Source of the DNA: Prunella strophiata
Taxonomy: Eukaryota > Chordata > Aves > Passeriformes > Prunellidae
Reading direction: 5' to 3'
NCBI GenBank assembly: GCA_036583965.1
Contig: JAZBQD010000018.1
Coordinates: 15,044,867-15,108,866, forward strand
Length of the DNA: 64,000 nt
Shown: positions 13,023 through 24,878 of the stretch, in pieces
Layout of the letters: each line of letters starts with the position of its first letter
How positions within the stretch are numbered: the stretch's first letter is position 1
Notes under the pieces: generated by a model
Told to the model about the DNA's origin: nothing
Seen by the model: only the letters and a program-made list of their open reading frames with translations
The model's database searches: none
Position numbers and translations under genes: made by a program

Positions 13023-15207
13023 GTGGATTTAAAGAAACAGGCCATTTCTCTTTTTGCCACTGTTTTTAAAAGATTCTGTAATGCCACATTGCACATTCCT
13101 GTGTGGGTGTGGAGTTCTTTACTTAAAAGGGACTATACTGATAATTCCTAGAGTTAAGAAATAACTACACACACACACAAATAGCACACAGAAATAATAC
13201 ATACTACACACACCCTTAATGCAGGTTTGTAGATGTTTTTTAGCTAATGAGCTAATATTGATTCAACAGCTCTCACGGGAAAGGAAAAAGATTCACAGCA
13301 GCAGGAGTCACCACTGCCAAGCCATGTATCACCATAGGTATCACTCTCTCTGCATCTCTACACACATGGCTCTACATCTGTGTTTTCATTTTCCTGGTTA
13401 ACTTCAAATAATGCTGACAACAGTGGGACTCCGACTGCCACAGAGTACCTCTTTTTAGATTTCAGGGTCCATTCTGTTGTTGCTGTGCAAAATAGCAGTA
13501 AGATTCTGGCTTCAGGAATATACAGACAGCAAGATACCACCCCTGACTGCCACTGGGGAAAGGTAGCATGTTACACCTGAGAGCCATCAGCAATCATTTG
13601 GAAGGCTGACTGCTGATTCTAATTCAGCAGATTCTAATTCAGAGGGGTTTGTCACCTCCTAGGCTGAATCTTCACCAGGCTGCCCTGCCATTTTGAAGAG
13701 ACTGGCTGTTTTCCGTGTGTCAGCTGGGAACCAAAGGGAATGCTGGCATGTAGTTATTTGATTCAAACCAGTGAGACAGCACAAACATTCCATATGCATT
13801 CCATCTTTTTGATAGTGGGTTAATGACCTTCTAATCCATTTTTCTGGGATTTTTGCTGGTCTTTAATTTCAGAGAAAGTATTTTCCATATAAATGATGCA
13901 TGTAATTTATAATGCTGTAGTAACAAATCTAGGGCAATTTTCTTATGTCTCATCTTTTAGGAACAGAGAATTGGATCTTTTTCAATTCTGTCTGTTGCTG
14001 GCAGATTCAAAAGTATGAACTCATTGAAACCAATTTTAGGAACAGGTGCAGAAACCTGCCACTTTCAAGACATTTTCAATTATGTTCTAATCAAGGATGT
14101 AGAAACTAAGGAAATCAGGCTGTGGGCTGTAATAAAGCAATAAATCCAAAATATTTATATTACTTTTTAAAAGAGATTAGGTTCCACCTATCTTGCCATC
14201 TTTCCCAGCAAAAAAACCCAGGTAGTATTAATATCAATTTTATAAATGAAGAGGATTCTTTCAAATATAGAAAACCTAACAGTGCCTTGTACACTAAATA
14301 TGATAGTGAATACTGTAATATTCCACATTATATTTGAGGCAAACAATCTGTATATGTAGATGTATGTGGTGGCAGTGACACCAAATACATACATAGTTAT
14401 ATTTTCCAGTAGTTGCATGAATGCCACAAAGATAATATAAATTTGCTCAGGAGAGAGATGCTTCATTTTATCCTGTCATTTAGAGAATGAACCATTACAA
14501 CAAACCATTGATCTGATGCTTAATTTATAGTTCTATACAATATCCTGCTTGGCAATATTTTTTTGTTGAAGAAATAGAAATTTATCAACAGATGCTCCAA
14601 CTTTTTCTTTGTATCTATTCCCCTATGTCTGCTTGATATAAACCTTCCAGAAGTGATGCCTACACATCACAGTTTGGTTGAACAGTGACATGCAATCCTT
14701 TTTTCTTTAAGGAATCCTCAGCATTCCACTGAAGATTATGTTCCTTTAACATGGAGAAGAGAACACTTTTCTATTAATGTTTACTATTTTTCTGCTGGAA
14801 ATACTTCTTTCAAAGTCAAATAAAGTCACATGCAAGCTAATGGGATTCCTAAATTGGATTCTTCTATCTGATTGAAGTTTTGTCTTTATGACTCATGTTC
14901 TTTAAACTCATATGCTCTTGTCAAGACTAAAATAATTTGTGATTGCGTATCTTTTTATAAACCTACTTTATAAATGTACCCAGAGATTTAAAGCAGAATC
15001 TTTTTGAAAGTTCTTAAAGAGACCATGGGATATTTTCCTAAAGATAGCTTCTGCGTGCCTTGCTTATTTGCATCAAAAAGATGATGGAAAGAAGTGAACA
15101 AACTTTGAGACTATAAAATATACAAACTGAGGAAATTTTAATTTCACTACAACAAAACTTCCTGTAATTTTAGCAGAGCCAAGATCTCATTCTCCTGTGC
15201 TTCCTGC

Positions 15208-15315
15208 TGGGCAAACCATTTCTTTTAGGACATTGGCAGAATAAGCTCCTCCTAAATTCAGTGGGCAAACCATTTCTTTTAGGACATTGGCAGAATAAGC
15301 TCCTCCTAAATTCAG
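15208..15315. repeat. Perfect 54-bp tandem duplication
   Basis: Positions 15208-15261 and 15262-15315 are identical base for base. The flanking bases differ, so this is a simple two-copy tandem repeat. The lack of any mismatch means it arose recently, or that it is an assembly or replication-slippage product. Confidence 0.95.
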
Positions 15316-15675
15316 AGTCTTAAAAGCTTAGGGTTTCAAAGTTTCACTCTGGATCCTGCTTTTTCACAAGTTCAGAGGGGTCTCTGAAGTTCTAATTTAT
15401 GGCCATGTCTGCTTATAATTTAACCATATATGGCAGTAACTGTAATACCTTCAAGAACACTTTAAGGTCTTAGGAAAGAGGAAAGGTAATAATTGCTGGC
15501 TTGTCTTTCATGGTAGTTGATGACAATGTAAGAGTTTCATCACTGATCATAACAGTGATGTATATTATGCTGAATCACTTAAAGTGAGGTTCGTTTCATG
15601 GTTTGAGGGGTTTTTTTTGGCCAATAAAATTTTGTTGAAACATGCATCAAAATTTAATATTAACATACATGTATA

Positions 15676-16093
15676 TAGAATCATACTTTAGATCTGAATG
15701 CTGTCTGGTCCAGTCCCCTGTACTAATCAGGGCCAGCTTCCATGTTGTGTCAGCTTGCTCCATGCCTTGCCTAGTAAAATTTCGAGTACTTCCAAGGATG
15801 GACATTTCACAGCCTCTCTAAGCAACTTGTTCCCTGCATAGTTGCCTACTTGTTAATGTTTTTTGCCTTGTATGTGATTAGGATTTCATTTTTTTTTTAT
15901 TTTACACTACATTTCTGCAAATACCCTGACTGACTTTTAGATAGCTGAACAAGAGAAACCCTAAGACTTGGCTTCACAGATTCAACTCAGCCTCTTCTGT
16001 TATGTGCTCCAGATCAGCTTAGTGGTCCTCCCCTGGACTCACCCAGTTTGTCAGTCTTGCTTTTACTGGGGGCCATGGACAATGTGATGCCTC
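15676..16093 (-). mobile_element. CR1 LINE 3' fragment
   Basis: On the plus strand the element opens with TAGAATCATA, CTGGTCCAGTCCCCTG and CAGCCTCTCTAAGCAACTTGTTCC, the reverse complement of CR1 near its 3' end. After a T-rich interruption around 15890 it resumes with GTGCTCCAGATCAGCTTAGTGG, CCTCCCCTGGACTC and TTTTACTGGGGGCC, blocks found further up in CR1. The copy is diverged, with internal small indels, and is truncated at its 5' end. The strand is clear from the block order. Confidence 0.75.
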
Positions 16094-16719
16094 TATAACT
16101 GTTCAATAAAAGAAATTACCTTCTGCATTAATAGCCTTTAAATTGGGGGGTTTAATCTTTAAATTATTATACAAAGGAGAAGCTGTAAAATTTCCTTTAT
16201 AATTTAATTTTTGTATTCTCATTTAAGAAATAACTTAAACTGAAGTAAATAACCATATAAAGGTTGCTAATCTGGATAATGGCAGATCTGAAATTAAGTC
16301 AGAAGCCCTGCTGCTAATTTTTCCATTCAATGACTAAGTAAAGTTATTTATTTTCTTTTTGGTCCCTAAAAAATCATCTCAGTGTCCTAATATTTATATT
16401 TAAGGAAATTCAAAAGCATCTATGCAAATTCTAGGTTTTGTATTTCTGTTATTTTCTAGGTTCCTTTTGACATTTGATTTCTCTTAGTACAAATTAAAAG
16501 AGGCTAGCTTTTACTTTCTTTCATAGCATTCAGATTTTTTTTTTAGGTATACCTTCTCTGCTTTTTAATTTGGAAAAATATTCTCCTTCTGATTCACCTT
16601 CCTGTGTACATTATTCAAGATGTGCTGCCCCCACAAGCAGTTTTACAGCAAACCACAGAACGCAGAGAAATTTAAGTTACTGCTCACCTGTAAAGCTTAC
16701 CTAAACCATTTTTCTACTA

Positions 16720-17240
16720 ACTTAGGACCTTCACTGCAGCCTCAAAGACATGAGTTGCCTTGCTAAAGAAGACCCCAGCACTCCTTGTTGGCTTTGGAAG
16801 GTTCATTTCAATAGGGGTTGGCTGTATTAAAGAGCCATTTACACTTTGTTGTCAAGGAGAACTTGCCAGGGGACCTAAAGGGTCATTAGCCTCCACTTAG
16901 CACCACGCAGTGTAGCAGATGCTTCATGACATGTGACAAGGAAAGGCTTTAAATGGAGTGTCAAGAAATCCCGGCCTCATCACTTAATTTTTTACTAATC
17001 TGTTGCTGTCTAGCAATTTTAGCCATTTTATTGATAGTTGAGCTTTTACTTATACATGCCAGTGGTGACAGTAGGAGGAAATTAAAGAAGCATTGCTGGG
17101 GACATTGCATATTTTACTTCTGCTTTTAGTAATTCGTCCTACTACATATAGTGAGTTGGCCCTTAGACAAGAAGTAAACCCAGAAATGTAAATTCCTTGA
17201 GCTTTTAAAATTCCATTTGACTCCTTAATTCTCAGTACAG
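16720..17240. promoter_or_regulatory. Candidate conserved non-coding element
   Basis: This block is poor in simple runs and rich in balanced words. Examples are CTTTGTTGTCAAGG (SOX-like), CATTTTATTGATAG, CATGACATGTGACAAGG and CTCATCACTTAATT. It has no recognisable repeat and no coding potential. The composition resembles deeply conserved vertebrate enhancers. This is only an impression until aligned. Confidence 0.2.
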
Positions 17241-20200
17241 ACAATTCAAATGTTTATTTTTTAAATGCACAAAGATTTCAAGGGCCAGCATAACTGTCAG
17301 CTTCCTTAGTACACTATAGTTACTAATGTGTTGTGACCCACAAGTGTCAGATATGACTTGTTATGCACCCTTTCAAGACCCTTCCTCAAAGACAACATCC
17401 TGGAATAGAAGATAAATAGAAGGATACAGAGAATAGTACCTGGGGTACTTGTTACAGGAAATGTTCCTTTGCAGGAATCTTGTGGAATTCCCTGTGTTTC
17501 AAATACATACAGCATGTGAGCTGAGGAGATACAAACAGCAGCACAGATTGCCTGAGGACATTGTAGGTAAAGTTCTAAACCCACCAAAAACCAGCAGAAA
17601 GTCCTTAAAATGAGGTTCTCTGGGCAGACAGAATGTGACTACCTCAGGTTTTACTTGATAAACAGGAAAATTTGTATGATAGTTTGTTTGAATTTAGCCA
17701 CTCTTTTAACCATCATGGTGGCCCTACAACGTCATTTTCCTTCCTCTCTCTTATTTAGCCAACTGTCTTCAGTGCTACATAAATCATCTCAGTTAATCTA
17801 GGAGGTGAAGCTTTCCAAGTAAGAGCAGCCACACCCTGAAGGCATGACATGTGAGACAGAATGCCTTCTATTTTCAGAATTCTTCCTTTCATCCAAAGAA
17901 AATCCCTCAAAAAGTCATGCCTAGCCATCAGGACCCCCTGGATAAATGAGAATTTATTATGTCGTTTTGAACAGTAGAAAATACTGATCTCCATTCTGTG
18001 GTTATGAAGTGTCCAGTGATCTTTGGTGTTCAGGATGGACAAACAGATTTCACTAGCAGTCATTAGCTATGGAAAGCATTTATCCAAAGGGGAACATCTA
18101 TTTCATATTTGCTCTATTTGAATGAGGTAGGTTTAATAGTATTTATTTATCTTTACCCTCTGAGACAATGGAAACCTCTCACAGAAAAAAAGGAACAATA
18201 TAGTTAACCAAGGTTAAAATTCCCACCCAGGGATCACTTCTCTTAGAATCATTGGAATTTTACTAAACAAGATTTCCAAGATTATGAATACGTCTGTCTG
18301 ACTCTTTCTGAAGGGAAATCTTTGCAAAGGTATTGAGTAGTGAACATGTGGAAAGTTCAATGAAGCCCATTTGTATTGGATCAGCTACATGTGTAGATAC
18401 CAGAGAGTTTGCACAGATGCAGATCAAGTCTACAGAAAAGGCTTCCTTTCTCTTCTGGCTGTCTGTAAATCTCTGACAAATCATCAAAGTCCACTTTGTC
18501 TGCCCAGGCAAAACTTCCAGCTGGAAAAAGGATGTCATGACTGGGAAAACTAAAATGTACATATCTCAGAGTTCTCCTACTCAAGGTTCCCAGTCATTTT
18601 TTAGTGTGGATCAGAACAAAACATAGAGATAGTACTACACAGTACTTCTTTATGTGTTTGCAGTCACACCAGGTGTGTTTCATCTCATTCACAGTGGGAC
18701 CCTGCAATTTGCAGCTTTGCAGACAGAATGCTGCTGGTTCCACAGCATTTAGTTTGTGTGGTTTGGTAGATAGAAATGATGTGGGGGTAGAACTGCATTA
18801 CTAAGCAGAATTGTGACTTGTGAAATAGAAATCTGTGAGTTAACAGTGCGCATGAGCCAAGTTTTGGAATATATCAGGGTTATATTTTTCACAGTTCTTT
18901 TTTGAGAATGTGAGGACACTTGATGATTTCAAAATGAACTGTCTAAAGTGACACCTGCAGAATGTACTACTCATTTAAGAGATGCATTGTATTCTCTTTC
19001 ATTTTGATGTATATACATTTAAATATCTTGAAATATGAAACATATGAATATATAAAGTATCTTTGGACCTCTCCGAGGGAGGTATGCTTTGAAAATAATG
19101 CACTTTTTTGAAATGAGGTAATTTTAAGGCAATTACACCCTTCTCATAGAAAAGATCAGTAAAGTTACATCACTACCTTGGATCACTACCTATTTATCCT
19201 TGTCTCAGTAAAATGGCTTTGTTTTAAAAATAGGCAAAGAAAATAAAAAGAATAATGAGTTACCTGTTATTGGAATATACAGCTACTCATGACCTCGCTG
19301 GAAGATCCTTTGTGTATTATTTTAGGAATGGGAAGTAAAATAGACACTCCATAGGAAAAAATAGAACTTTTAGGACGTATTTGCAAGTCTTCCTACATAA
19401 ATATGCCTTGATGCCATCCTTGCCCTGTTTTTTTATTCCAGTTCTGGAATTAAATTCTGTCCTGGGTTAAACAATTATTTTTACCACTTAATTCACTGGT
19501 GTCAAGACTCAGCTGTTATCACTTAGACTTATCACTTTCTTCTTCTGGAGCTGTTCTGTAATGGAAAGAAGTGTTCACAATGAAGTAGGACAGATCCAGT
19601 GATTCATGACAAAGTTCTGATGGAGGACAGTAGCTTCTTGAAAACACAGATATTTCATAATGAAAAGAAACACTTTATGTGAAAAAAATGAAGGAGCCAT
19701 TCTTGTTATAGGAATCTGTAACACAGTTAGAAGGAAGAAAATGTCCTTGGTAGAGAAACAGCAACAAAGAAAATCCATAAATCAAAAGGTAATGGGATCT
19801 GCACAGGCTATGGAGCCATATCTAACAACTAGCAGCAATGGAGTGCTTGAGAATAATACTGTAGCTGTTACCTGGTAAATGGTAAGAAATCTGAGAAATG
19901 CAGAGATGGAAATGAAGGCAGGTCAGAGCACAGCCAAGAACCATACTCTCTGTATCTGCCCAAACAAGGGAAATGTACAACACTAATCCATTAAAAGCTC
20001 CCATAATGATAATAACCCAAATTAGAGCAATGCTTTCTGACCTTTGGCATAAGCCCTGGAGCCCAGTAGATCTCACAATATGAAAACGAGCTTGAGCTGC
20101 AAACTGAGAATTCAAACTTTGAAGATGTGATTTTTCTGGACCACCTCCATTTCAGCTATTGGAGTAACATGCAGGAAGCAGAAAATAGATCCCCTTAGAA

Positions 20201-21137
20201 TAACATTTACCACTGAAGCAAAAGCAAAGTCAAAGTAGATGTATTCTGTATTTTCCTCCTCTAAAGCCTCCGTAATAGAAGAAAACAGGGGAAAAGGATG
20301 GCTGATTCCCCATCCAGCTGACAGAAAGTCTGCAGGGTGTGCCATCAGATGACATATGTTTTCTTATTACCTAGAGTTTTAGCTTTAGTTTGGATTTGAT
20401 AATATTTTTATTTGTTTGGTTTTTTGTTCTGGAATGCACAAGTAATTTTAAAACTGTTTTAAAGAAGAAGGGGGAGTACAGTTTGAGTTATTTAGTTTTT
20501 TCTTCTCTCTTTGCAAGAAGGCCTATGGAATTTGGCATCTTAACCCAGCCTTGCCTGATGCGACCACAAACACAGTTAAATTTTTATTAAAATGTTTTGA
20601 ATCTTTCAAACATGATATTGATAACTGAAATGGAGCAAAGAGACAGTAGCATCTGGTTTTAATGAACATGGTCTGCTTGTACTTGAAAGCAAAACCATGC
20701 AGGAAAAGACTGGAAATTCTTGTTCAGAGAATCAAAGTGCAATATTGTTTTTCAATACCTGACATGTGTATGCATAGAATGACCTGGGTGACTTCACTCA
20801 ACCAATTGTTCATACTTTTTAGATTAAAATGCCATATTTAGATCTGAAATATGGGTTTCTCTTTTTTTTTTTCAGCCTGTTGTGTACTTATTTCTTTTTT
20901 TTTTTTTTTGTGTAGTTACTAAAGCTCATTGCTTTGAGCTCTATCATACCTTTTTGACTGATGAATTTCTTCAATACAGTACATATCAAACTATTTTTAT
21001 TTAGAAGTGTGGGTTCCTGTTACTACATTGTAGTCTAAACAAACAAGGCAACCCTTTGTGGGGATATTTTTCTCCTATATGTGTTAACATGTGGCATAAC
21101 AGAATTGCCTGGAACAACCTCCTAAACTGCAGGCCCA

Positions 21138-21145
21138 TATAAAAG
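21138..21145 (+). promoter_or_regulatory. TATA-box-like TATAAAAG
   Basis: TATAAAAG is flanked by more GC-rich sequence (GCAGGCCCA before, GCCAACC after), unlike the surrounding AT-rich DNA. Downstream is a CT-rich, CAG-rich stretch to about 21300. It could be a remnant LTR promoter or a chance match. No transcript can be inferred. Confidence 0.2.
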
Positions 21146-22727
21146 CCAACCTTGTCAGGGGAAATTGTCAGGGCAGTGTCAAAAGAGACTCTGCAAGAGG
21201 CCTCCCTGCCTCACTGCCTCCAGCTCAAGCTTGTTAGCAGCACTTCAGCCCAGGCTTTTCATGGACATGCTGCAAACCATGAGGGTTTGAACTAGGGCTT
21301 GAACTTTTTTATCAGAGCAGTAGTGACAGAATGTACTAATTCAGCTTCCTGCATCTTTTCCTGGAACTCAGCTTGCTTATGTGAGGTGGGTGAATATGTT
21401 TGGAAATGCAGCCTAGATATCTGTTCAGGTTTTGTAGTACATGCTTTTCCCAGTCAAGATAGTGATGATTTTAAATAAATAATAATTTTTATAACCCAAC
21501 CACCTCTATTGCTGTCTTCACAGCTAAATCTTCTCTTGGATTCAGAAAAAAAAAAAATCACTGAGGTTTGTAGCAGAACAATGTAAGGCTGTGAATAACT
21601 ACAGCAAAGATATAGTGGACACTTTTCATACCACAGAGAAATTTACTGCATGGTAAATGTATTTAACTGTGAAGAATATACCAGGTCCTTAAAATTTAAA
21701 TTCCATTTATTCTACTGATGTCATTCCACTTATTTTAGTATAGTGCCATTGTTATATTGGAATTTGAATTAAGAGTAAAAGTTTGGAAAAGAATAAATGC
21801 TTTTGCCATCAGCACTTATCCATTGTCTGTATTTTGAAGTTTTTCACATAAGAGACAGAGGATAAGTTCCCCAATTAGTTAGCAATACCCAAATTCCTAA
21901 AGTTTTCAGCTCTAAAAGATTAAGTAAAGGTGGCTTTCAGTTACCACTAATATCTTCTTTGAATCCTTTTGTTTTAGTCCCAAAGCTGAGAAATCAATGA
22001 AGTTGGCCAGTTTGATTAAATAATTTTCTGAAGTCAAACTATTGTAAAGCTAGCCTTTAAAAACAAATATGCTGCATCGCCTTTGACCATTTACAGTTTT
22101 TCTTTGGCTCCACCAAGCATGTGGATGTCTAATCAGGGGATTATCAAGTAGACTAGAGAAATATAACAAAGTTCTGTGCTCTAGTAAATATTTGTATAGC
22201 ACAAGCCTGGAGAAAGTCCATGTTATATTTTACTGTTGATAATTTAATAACTCTGTGGCACGCCTGAAATTGTACAGTAAATGTCAAGATGTGTCAAATG
22301 AGGTATCCTGTAAAATTTAATAACCTCATACTTAAGATGATGTGCATGCATGGGTAGGTAACACTGTCAGTGGAAAATATGTTTTGCAAGTAATATTTAG
22401 GGCCTTTATTTGAATTTTGCCAGGAAATAAAGTGAGCAATGGCCTTCCAGCTGATAGTTAATAGCAATGACAATGTAAGTGACAATCAGAATAACTCATG
22501 CAGAAATAGTCCAGTCTATCAAATGATCACGAGAGCAACCAACATATTTCACAGAACAGTCAAAAGATCTGTGATTTCCTCCTGCTACAGAAAATAGCCC
22601 ATACAGTAAACAATTGATAAAATGAAGTGAATCTGTGTTGCTTGTGTTTAAGGGATAGCATACAGCATGCTGTCTGCCACAGTAGTTTGTTTGCACTGAA
22701 ATTAAGCAATAATGATTGAGGCACAGA

Positions 22728-22824
22728 GCATTTCCTGGGGATTAATGACCGTCTGAGAGGAGTTGATGGCCCAAGGAACATCCTGGCCATTAACCCCAGC
22801 CAGTCATTAATCCAAAGGAAATGC
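22728..22824. repeat. Nested imperfect palindrome with paired GGATTA/TAATCC sites
   Basis: The 22-bp arms 22728-22749 and 22803-22824 are reverse complements with two mismatches. Inside them, 22762-22771 and 22785-22794 form a second 10-bp stem with one G-T wobble and a 13-base loop. Each outer arm carries a K50-homeodomain-type core, GGATTA at 22739-22744 and TAATCC at 22808-22813, as bound by OTX, PITX or CRX factors. The overall size (97 bases) also suits a microRNA precursor. It may be a palindromic enhancer, a small hairpin RNA or a MITE remnant. The fold is seen directly and the function is inference. Confidence 0.6.
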
Positions 22825-23401
22825 CCTACCCCAAGATCTTTATTACTCTTAGAAAATGAAAATGAAGAAAAACAAACCAGTAAGGACCTAGGTATTTCTT
22901 CTGAAGGGTGAAGTTTCAAATCATTTAGTGCATGTAGATTTTGATCAAATGAATACCTCACCAGTTATTTAGCTGGAGTGCTTGGTTCTTTCTAAAGCAT
23001 CTTGGTATCATCTAGGCCTAAAGAGGCAAACTAGAGAAATATTATCTTTTTTTCACCTTTAATAATCTTTTTCTCAGTATGGAAAGCAACTTATGACTAA
23101 TTGTAATGTGATTTAAGTAAGGTGAGTGTGTACTTTATATAAGTATCTTTAAATAGTTTGTATTGTGTTAAGAATCTAGAATAAGTGCTGGCAGAGCACC
23201 AACCAGACCTAGGCATTGATCTTGTTATATTTAAACCCTTCTTTTCCTAGTTTTGGATGCAATGGACCATCTATACCTTTATAAGCAAAAGTAGTTGTAA
23301 ATATGACATTATACAGAAAAATATTATTCAGAAAATGTATGTACTGTATTGCTTGAAGTAAATTGTAAGTTAAGTTCTTGGATGTTTGATGTTTCCTCTG
23401 G

Positions 23402-23443
23402 TTTTTTTTTTTTTTTTTTCCTGAGCTGGGAAGCAGTTCAGAA

Positions 23444-23477
<34 letters not shown>
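23402..23477. repeat. T18 run and A29 run in inverted arrangement
   Basis: An 18-base T run (23402-23419) and a 29-base A run (23449-23477) lie 29 bp apart, so the two can pair as an inverted repeat. The A run is not preceded by a recognisable reverse-transcribed gene, and no polyadenylation signal sits at the expected distance. It is probably a pair of simple repeats and is prone to length errors. Confidence 0.8.
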
Positions 23478-23479
<2 letters not shown>

Positions 23480-24837
23480 AGGTGTCTGTCCTTTTAGAAG
23501 TTTCAGTGATGCAACTTAGTTTCATGTCATACACTAACTTGTACAGGCCAGAGATTTGTGTACAATTTTCAAAGGTTTTGTGGGGATATGCTGCATACTG
23601 AATACTGAAAGATTTTTTCTTGTTTTCTTAAAAGGCAGATTTATGTTGTCCATATCGTTCAAAAACAAATAATTAATTTACATATAAAACTCTCTGTGTA
23701 GGTGAATCCTAAGAGTTTGGCTAAATATGAGGAAAACAAATTGATGAAGATAAAGGTCCACAAAGAATTTGAGGCAAGATGCCTTTTTTTTCTAAATTCC
23801 CTTGTAACTACAATACAATTTTAATTTGTTGCAAATATATGTTGTGCTTTCTGTATGTCACTAATTTTATGTAAAAGTAATACGAATTATGCATTATTTT
23901 CAAAAGTGAATGTAAAACTATACTTAGCAGTAGTTGTGGGAGGGTGTCCTGGGGGTACTATAGTGACTGGCTTACTGCCAATCAAGCAGAAAACTGAAAT
24001 CCTATTCTTGCATTTTCATCCATATAAGTATGTATGTGTGGAACAGAAATCTTCTAATAAAGAGTTCTTCATTCTAGCAGGCAAAGTTAGGAGTCAGCAC
24101 AACTGATAGCTTAGCTAGAAAAATTTTGACTTCAACTAAAGTGTTATTTCAAGGAGAGAAGGTAAGTAACCCTTGGAGAAGTGCAAGAACAGGACAGTCA
24201 CTGAACATCTTTGAATTACACTTTATTTCTTACTTCCATCCATTTATTTCTGAAAGATATGCTCTATTTTAAACCAGATTTATTTATTTAAACTCTGGAG
24301 AGTCCTTGACCGATGCTATTCATGAGATCAGACAGGATGATTGCAGTGGTTTGTTGTGCCCTATTAACCTGCTCCTGGGTTGTTGTGCAATACTGAGAAA
24401 ATTCCTTTTTCCCTATTCTTTAGTCTCTCCATGTCTAAAAAAACCCCATATGAATACTTTTATTTTGAATTCTTCAAAGAGAACCAGGCATATAATTTAG
24501 GAATATTTTGATAAAATGACCTCTGTTGTATATTTCATTGATACAAAGATTTAGTCCTTAGTCAAACAGTTCTAAGAAAATGTTAACTCATAAACTTCAG
24601 TGATTATAGTGCTGAAGCTATGGAGAAAGGTTTTCACATAAATACATTCTCCAGGTTAGTAGAATTTGCAGTGACTTTACTGGGACCAGGAATAAATGTT
24701 TAAATAAATATAATGTTGTACCTGAATATATTTGTCATCTCCTGTTAACATGGAAGAGAACATTCAAATCACTGTAAAGATACTAGGACTTGGTTGAAAA
24801 CTGATGGAATTTGCCCTGTTTGGTGTGGAGGGTCTTT

Positions 24838-24878
24838 CAGTTAAACTCACTGGGATTTGGATCAAGATCCTGTTTTGG
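24838..24878. repeat. Possible ancient amniote repeat scrap
   Basis: CAGTTAAACTCACTGGGATTTGGATCAAGATCC resembles the 'ttcaatgggatttggatcaggccc' word of old amniote repeats. It is short, so a chance resemblance is possible. Confidence 0.2.

Larger units (their letters stand above)
10364..15675. other. Non-coding, with hairpins, tandem duplications and candidate conserved block
   Basis: No gene is recognised. The stretch includes perfect short inverted repeats (12868-12890, 12994-13022), a small (AC)n run near 13167-13179, a 15-bp period repeat at 13615-13642, an old repeat scrap at 12354-12408 and a 54-bp duplication at 15208-15315. The remainder is AT-rich unique sequence. Confidence 0.5.
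16094..22727. other. Unique AT-rich non-coding DNA
   Basis: No gene is recognised. The content is AT-rich, with T-runs at 20862-20872 and 20895-20909, a candidate conserved block (16720-17240) and a TATA-containing stretch near 21138. All reading frames are short and unlike known proteins. Confidence 0.5.

Noticed and set aside
23449..23477. A29 run as the tail of a processed pseudogene
   Set aside because: The sequence on its left is a short unique stretch and a T run, with no gene-like sequence and no polyadenylation signal at the usual distance.
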